A DNA stretch of 64,000 nt from Sodiomyces alkalinus F11 (lineage: Eukaryota; Ascomycota; Sordariomycetes; Glomerellales; Plectosphaerellaceae). The stretch covers positions 1,732,799 through 1,796,798 of the forward strand of contig NW_021167087.1 of the NCBI RefSeq assembly GCF_003711515.1. The letters are read 5' to 3'. The position numbers and the translations under genes are program-made. Below, piece after piece: positions 58,838 through 64,000 of this stretch (position 1 is its first letter; the number at the start of each line of letters is the position of its first letter). The notes beneath the pieces were generated by a model. That model was not told the DNA's origin, did no database searches, and worked only from the letters and a program-made list of their open reading frames with translations.

Positions 58838-59868
58838 TTTTACATTTTGGGGAAGAAATGACGAGGGAGCAAGTTTAGGAAGTTAGCCAAGTCGCTGCCT
58901 GATCACAGAGTCTGGCGAGGCAGTGCAGCGCAGAGGCACGGCCGACATCGTTCGATTGGCCAGGCGTTTTTGATCCATCACCGGCAACGCAAATCGTCAG
59001 CTATTCCCGATCCCTCTCCTCTTAATACTATACCCACGAAGATAGCCTAGACTATGAGTCTTGACGAGGAGGACCATCTTGTATCCACCCCGCCCCGACT
59101 GAAGTTCCAATGCAGCAGATGCCGGCTACATCCAATAGCACAACCGCGCCATGATCAAAGAAAGCGATGAATGCTTCCCAGTCTCTGTCTCAATCAATCA
59201 AGGCATTTCGAAGGCGCATTGACTAGCCTAAACGGAGTACCCAACACGTTCTCAGCGTGAAAATGTTAGTTGGCTGAAGAGTGGACGACGGAGATTCGAC
59301 AGCCTCCCAAGATTTAAGCTCCTGGACGCTGTGTGAAGTTGCTACCTGAGTGGGCCCTGGGTGTACTAAGTATCTTACTCGGTAAATTCAGGCACCTTAT
59401 TACCTTATTAGTGTACTTCGTGCTAAGTACACACCGAACAATTGGTGACATTTGTTATGATAGCGCTATGTTATTAGCGAAGAGGGCCCTATGAGCCTGC
59501 AAACGAATAGGCATATTTCAGATTGATTCAGGTCGAAAGCCCGATCTGGCAACATGCCAGCATGTCCACTAAGGCATTGAATCCGCGAACCATATCAGCT
59601 GGATGGGCGTCCGAGATGGAGGACGCAGCTCCCTTCAGGGTGTTACTCTACGTGGCGGATAGTTTCGAGAAATGAGAAAGCGGCCACCATGGCAGCGACA
59701 CACAAATTCATTATCAGCTTAAAAGCGATACCTAAACCAACCGTAACGCCAATGATCCATCCGTTCATAGCTGCAAGAGAACCCCAGACCCAGAGGCCAT
59801 GCATATAAAATAAAATAAAAAGACCCACGCCATCCGTAAGTAAAATAAAGCGCCGAGGCCATGCAGAA
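58838..59868. other. Region upstream of the NLR
   Basis: This is about 1 kb: the NLR promoter and the 3' flank of the DNAJC9-like gene. It includes TACTTCGTGCTAAGTAC near 59415-59431. A small hydrophobic frame lies at 59643-59828 (listed separately). Confidence 0.5.
59643..59828 (-). CDS. Small hydrophobic open frame (61 codons)
   Basis: The frame begins 40 nt after the DNAJC9-like stop on the same strand and encodes two hydrophobic stretches (LFILFYMHGLWVWGSLAAM and IIGVTVGLGIAFKLIMNL) that could span a membrane. No family is recognised. It could be part of the upstream gene's 3' UTR, a microprotein or chance. Confidence 0.18.
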   Translation of the reverse strand: MGLFILFYMHGLWVWGSLAAMNGWIIGVTVGLGIAFKLIMNLCVAAMVAAFSFLETIRHVE

Positions 59869-60877
59869 TCACTTCCTGGACCTTCTCGCCCCCCTGCCGT
59901 TGTTCTCCGCGGAAGTTTTGGGCTTCTTCAACCTCGCAGCCGCAGCCTGGAACGCCTCCTCGGACGGCTCTTCCTCCTCGATAGCCCTCTTGTTTCCCTT
60001 TTTCTTCTTCGTCCCGGCGCCGTACTTGGCCGCCAGATTATCGAGAAAGCCCGCCCGACTCTGCTGGTTGCGCAAAATGAGGGCGGCCAGGTCGTCCTCC
60101 CCACCACCCTTGCCCTTATTACCCTTCCCCTTGCCCTTCTTCGCCTTCTTATCGCCGAACAGCTCGTCATGCACCCCTAGTTCCTTCGCATACTCTTCTG
60201 CCTCGGCCGCCTCGACCCGCGCGGCCTTGGTGCGTGCCTCGCGCTTCTTCTTGCTCTCCTTGGTGTATGCCTTGAAAGCCGGCACGTCCTCCGAGGCGAT
60301 GGCCGCGTCAATGATGGCGCGGAACCGCTCGTCGTCCTCCAAGACGTTGCTCAGCATGACCGACTCGTAGACCTTGTCCATGTCGCCCTCGTGCTCCTCG
60401 TAGGCGATGAGCACGTCGTCCTTCTCCTCGTCCGAGCCCTTGTACTTCTTTGAAAACTCCGCGATGGCGTCGGCCGATATCGCGTCCCGGAACAGGTCCC
60501 GGTAGTAGTCGCTCCAGTTGAACCCATCTGCGTCGACGATGGATTCGGAGGTGGAACCGGTCGCGTCGTAGCGCTTGCGCCTAGCCGGGTCGGAGAGGAT
60601 CGCATAGGCGAAGGCGATGGCTTGGAATTTTTCGTTTGCTTCGGATTTGCGCTCTGGAGGGACCTTGTCTGAAATGGGTTTCCAGTGATATTAGTTCGGT
60701 TCCTTTCAATCCCACGATGACCGGCAAGAACGAACCTGGGTGGTTTTTCAAGGCGGCTTTGCGGTAAGCAATCTTGATCTGATCGGCTGTGGCATCTCGG
60801 CTAAGGTCGAGCGTCTCGTAAGGATCGATGGTCGGGAGCTCGCCCTCGACCATCTCTTCTGGGGACGGGGATGACAT
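59869..60877 (-). CDS. DNAJC9-like J-domain protein
   Basis: Two exons on the minus strand: 60877-60736 and 60668-59869; 313 aa. The J domain near the N-terminus (PYETLDLSRDATADQIKIAY) holds the HPD motif at residues 46-48; the Asp codon is split by the intron. The DNAJC9-type region follows (DADGFNWSDYYRDLF, SDEEKDDVLIAYEEHEGDMD). The C-terminal part is Lys-rich (KKAKKGKGKGNKGKGG), with a basic RRSRK end consistent with nuclear location. The human relative is an Hsp70 co-chaperone for histones H3-H4; a similar nuclear role is likely. The hydrophilic KGKG segment is low-complexity. It is divergent from the deaminase-fold gene. Confidence 0.88.
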
Positions 60878-61544
60878 GATCGGTACAGCAGTTATGCCCA
60901 GTGGTTTTCAAAGCAGATCAAGGGCCTGGGACCTTGGGACAGATTCTGGCAGAGGCACTTTACGCGTTGCGACGCGACTGGGATGCTCGGTACATACATT
61001 GTAGCTTCAACGGATCTTCGCAAATAATGTGGGGTTGTCTGGTCCAATCATCAAGCACCTACGAGTCCAAGCGGCCCCATCCCGTACCTTTGCTGACCAC
61101 TACCTGGTACCTAGGTACCCTAGGTAAGGTAGGTACCTACCCGGGTTTAGGGGGGTATAGGACAGAGCCCGATAACTGGTCAGTCTGTCAACAGTCTTAG
61201 AACATCATGTCGACAGAAATTTCTCTGTCCTGGCTCTGGTCAGAGCAAAAGTCTCTGTCCGAGCTCTGACCTATAAACCCCCCCTCCCGGGTAGGTAGGT
61301 ATGGTGTATTGCCTCTCCACTGAGGTATGCCAGGTATCTTCAGCGAGGGGTACTTTGGGTGCACGGCTTGGTAGGTCAACAAAGCCGCATAGGTACCCTA
61401 GGTAGGTATCCCGTCATTCAATACCTTAGGTAAGGGCCCTGCTTCCTCTCCCCTTTGCGCATTCTAATTATTGTGTACTCCGTACTCTGCTCGAGATATT
61501 TACCCGTCTCGTCTCTTACTCGTTCAAAGGCAACCGTGACAGGC
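60878..61544. promoter_or_regulatory. Divergent promoter, DNAJC9-like / deaminase-fold gene
   Basis: This 667-bp segment is packed with ACCTAGGTACC, CCTAGGTAAGG and TACTCCGTA words. It also holds two arms that share CTCTGTCC and GCTCTG near 61220-61270. Confidence 0.6.
61101..61142. repeat. Cluster of CCTAGGTACC words
   Basis: Four or five overlapping copies of ACCTAGGTA/TACCTACC lie in the divergent promoter. A second group lies at 61390-61435. Confidence 0.8.
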
Positions 61545-62078
61545 ATGGCCTCGTCCCCGGACACTGCGCCTCAGATCAGCCCAGGCGATCACAGAGCATA
61601 CATGCAGTATGCGCTCAGCCTGGCGAAGCAATCACCACCCAAGCCGTCCAACTACAGGGTCGGGGCCATACTGGTGGACCGGTCCACCAACGTGGTCCTG
61701 TCAACGGGCTACACGCTGGAGCTCGAAGGCAACACGCACGCGGAGCAATGCTGTTTCGCGAAGCTGGCGGAGCGGCACGGCGTGGCGGAGGAGCAACTGG
61801 CCGACGCCATGGCGAACGCCAGCCCCCGCTCCCTCGTGCTGTACACGACCATGGAACCCTGTTCCCAGCGAATGAGCGGCAACCTACCATGCACGCAACG
61901 GATCCTCCGCCTGCGGCCTCTCGTGAGCAGCGTGTATGTTGGGGTGAAGGAGCCGGAGAAATTCGTGAGCGAGAACACGGGACGCAAGGCCTTGGGGGAC
62001 GCCGGGATCGAGTTTGTTCATGTGGAAGGGTTGGAGCGTGAGATATTGGAGGTTGCGACGGCTGGACATGTGAAATAG
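61545..62078 (+). CDS. Zinc-dependent cytidine/DRAP-deaminase-fold protein
   Basis: A single-exon gene of 177 aa. The deaminase zinc site is complete: His65 and catalytic Glu67 in NTHAEQC, and Cys106 and Cys116 in EPCSQRMSGNLPC. The long Cys-to-Cys spacing with RxSGNxPC is like the deaminase domain of fungal riboflavin enzyme Rib2 and its stand-alone relatives rather than CDA or tRNA adenosine deaminases. So a pyrimidine or diaminopyrimidine deaminase role is possible, but the substrate is not settled. I chose MASSPDTAPQ; the frame is open upstream to an ATG at 61455, which would add 30 residues with a hydrophobic start. Confidence 0.85.
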   Translation: MASSPDTAPQISPGDHRAYMQYALSLAKQSPPKPSNYRVGAILVDRSTNVVLSTGYTLELEGNTHAEQCCFAKLAERHGVAEEQLADAMANASPRSLVLYTTMEPCSQRMSGNLPCTQRILRLRPLVSSVYVGVKEPEKFVSENTGRKALGDAGIEFVHVEGLEREILEVATAGHVK

Positions 62079-64000
62079 AGTGACAGTCCGTATCCACACT
62101 CCGTGCGTTGGGGAATAGAGAGCATCACCACTCTGGATAGGGCTTTGCAGAGGCTAAGCGAGCGTTTGCTGCTGCTCCCCCTTTGCCATCCCATGATGGG
62201 GCCGGAACCGGGGACTGCAAGCAACGCAAGGAGCCAAACAATACAGGTCGATAAGAAGAAACATAAAAGGAAACAAGTTGTCGCAAACACCGGTTTACAC
62301 GTAGATCCATTCCTGCAAACAGAGTAATATATATGTATGCTGCGATATAGATGTTTGGTTTTGCTTTGTTTGAGGGTATGCTTTTCCCTTATACGCCACG
62401 TCCCATGCGTAGCTATTCACTTGCCTTTGGTCACCCGGGATTAAATTTATACATTACCAAGTGGAAATATGATCTCAGCCAGCTGCCCTACAACATATGT
62501 ACATCGATCCCTGCGGTAAGGCATTCTTGATGTAATTATGCCCAGTTGTAAAAAGTGTCGGTAATTACCTGCCTACCTTAGGTAGGTAGGTAGGTAGGTG
62601 TGAAGTACGAAGTACTTCGCAGTCTGGATGATACCGAAAGGACATCGGTACTCCGTACTTTTTTCCATTTCCGGTTGTCTGGAATTCATGAGGGTCGTTT
62701 TCATCATCATGCAACCCCCCGGTCGGTTGTGTTCCATCATGTTCTGTTCGTTAGCCATTAAGTACCTTACTCAGTACGACGTACAAAACGTGTGCTTATT
62801 GGCGTGATGTATAATTATGTAGCTCCCCGTCTCAGGCAGCCCATCCCTCTTGACTGTGCAACTAAGGTATGAGTACCTATGTCAGATGAACCACCATGTA
62901 CTTTGTACGTACACCTTACATCAGAGGATTAATCAGAAGCTGGTTGTCATTCCAACTTCCCTTGTCCCCTCCCGTGTCTTGGCCTTTTTTCTGGCTACCT
63001 ACTGGTATATTAAAAAGACCAAGACATGGAAAAGGCAAAGATTACATATATAAGGTACCTAGGCTATAAGATAAAGGCATGGGAAAGAAAGGAGGGCAAA
63101 TCATCAACGGCAAAGTTGCAATTGTGGATGGTACCTACAACTACACAATTATTAGGTATCCCTCCCACATGACGCATGGTCAGTCCATGTGGTTTCTCGA
63201 GGCTGACCCGATCAAACGGGTGGGAACCCGGCGTTCGTGCGGGTCAACGCCACCGCCCAGCCCAGATCATCCCAGCCTGGTTTGTTTGCTGGCTCGGGTC
63301 TTGACAGGGGTCCTTCTCGGAACCCTTGCACACAACGGAGGACCATTTACCGGGATGGATGTCTACTTCGTACGGAGTGCTTTGTGCTGAGTATGCGAAG
63401 TAATAATCGTACACGGATACAAGTTGTTGGGACGGAATTTCATGTAGGAGGTCGCCCGGGTCCCTCCCTTCCCATGGTGGTCGTCAGGCTGTCACAGGCT
63501 GTCGCGGTTTCGTTTCTCAACCGCTTCTGAGAGAAGTATTAAAGCCCTCATGGTGTCTGTCTTGTAAGAACCTATCTTTGGTCGGTTACGAATGATATAT
63601 TTTACTCATTCGCACGTTGTACTCCGTACTCTTCAGTCCAGAAACAACATACGTTGTATCACGAACACTACCTACTCCATACGTCTCTCTGACCTCGGGT
63701 ACCTTCCAGGTTTACTCTACCTACCTACTCTGACACGAGGTACGAATACATACACAGTTCGCACGTACGTTGTAAGGTAATTACTTCATACTAATTCGTT
63801 AGTGTCCCGGCCCGGACCTCCCTAGATTATCATAAGGTAAGGTAGCTTTGAGCTCTGAGACCAAACCCACCCGTCATCCACTTCCACTTCCTTTCTCGCA
63901 TCTTTCATTCCCAAGGGGGCCCCTGCACAAAGACAACGCTCAGTTCAGTTGACAAGGTAAGTATCCATAATAAATACGTTGTACTGATAATGATCCCAGC
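62079..64000. other. Gene-free right end with GTAC words
   Basis: This is 1.9 kb with no supportable gene. It contains (AGGT)n at about 62579-62599, CGAAGTACTTCG at 62608-62619, TACTCCGTA at 62649 and 63620, and many TACCT/AGGTA words. The last 150 bp are pyrimidine-rich and could be a leader of a gene beyond the window. Confidence 0.5.
62571..62620. repeat. AGGT tetranucleotide run plus GTAC palindrome
   Basis: CCTACCTTAGGTAGG passes into four to five AGGT units and then into GAAGTACGAAGTACTTCG. This shows how the word families overlap and grow. Confidence 0.8.

Overview
The window is nuclear DNA of a filamentous ascomycete, most likely a Sordariomycete; I cannot name the genus. Genes are compact and carry short introns (about 55-140 nt) with GT-AG ends and CTAAC/CTGAC branch points. 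Coding regions are GC-rich at third codon positions. The gene families point the same way: an AP-1/Yap1 bZIP factor, a GH81 glucanase, a HeLo-like/NACHT/ankyrin NLR and a fungal hormone-sensitive-lipase homologue. One run of 40 N (43772-43811) shows a scaffolded draft assembly.

Layout. 1-4417 is a long gene-free leader. 4418-6520 (+) is a YANK/STK32 kinase, facing the AP-1 redox transcription factor (8184-10024, -). Next come a BSD-domain protein (11992-13433, +), the ribosome-biogenesis factor Tsr2 (13649-14406, -), an HSL-type esterase (15081-17911, +), the complex III hinge protein Qcr6 (18755-19637, -) and a WBP2-like GRAM protein (20136-20989, -). A gene-poor stretch at 20990-24701 ends at an RraA-like aldolase (24702-25505, +). 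A minus-strand block follows: a GBD/FH3 formin-N-terminus-like protein, an Apd1/Aim32-type [2Fe-2S] protein and a glycerol-3-phosphate acyltransferase (27002-34361). 35936-44741 is a housekeeping cluster: lysyl-tRNA synthetase with 20 introns, Cox15 and Utp14, followed by a vacuolar Ca2+/H+ exchanger (44742-46281, -). The right part holds the GH81 glucanase, the telomere protein Stn1, the NLR, a DNAJC9-like co-chaperone and a cytidine-deaminase-fold protein (ends 62078). The last 1.9 kb holds no gene I can support.

Most genes are conserved single-copy housekeeping functions: translation (Lys-tRNA), small-subunit biogenesis (Utp14, Tsr2), respiration (Cox15, Qcr6), lipid synthesis, calcium storage and telomere capping. 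There is no biosynthetic or defence cluster. The fast-evolving element is the NLR (56046-58837): its ankyrin repeats are nearly identical at DNA level, and decayed repeats continue past its stop codon. The other genome-wide signal is a set of short palindromic words built on GTAC that crowd the intergenic regions.

Gene models below were assembled by hand from reading frames, splice signals and family conservation. Exon phases were checked for each multi-exon gene.
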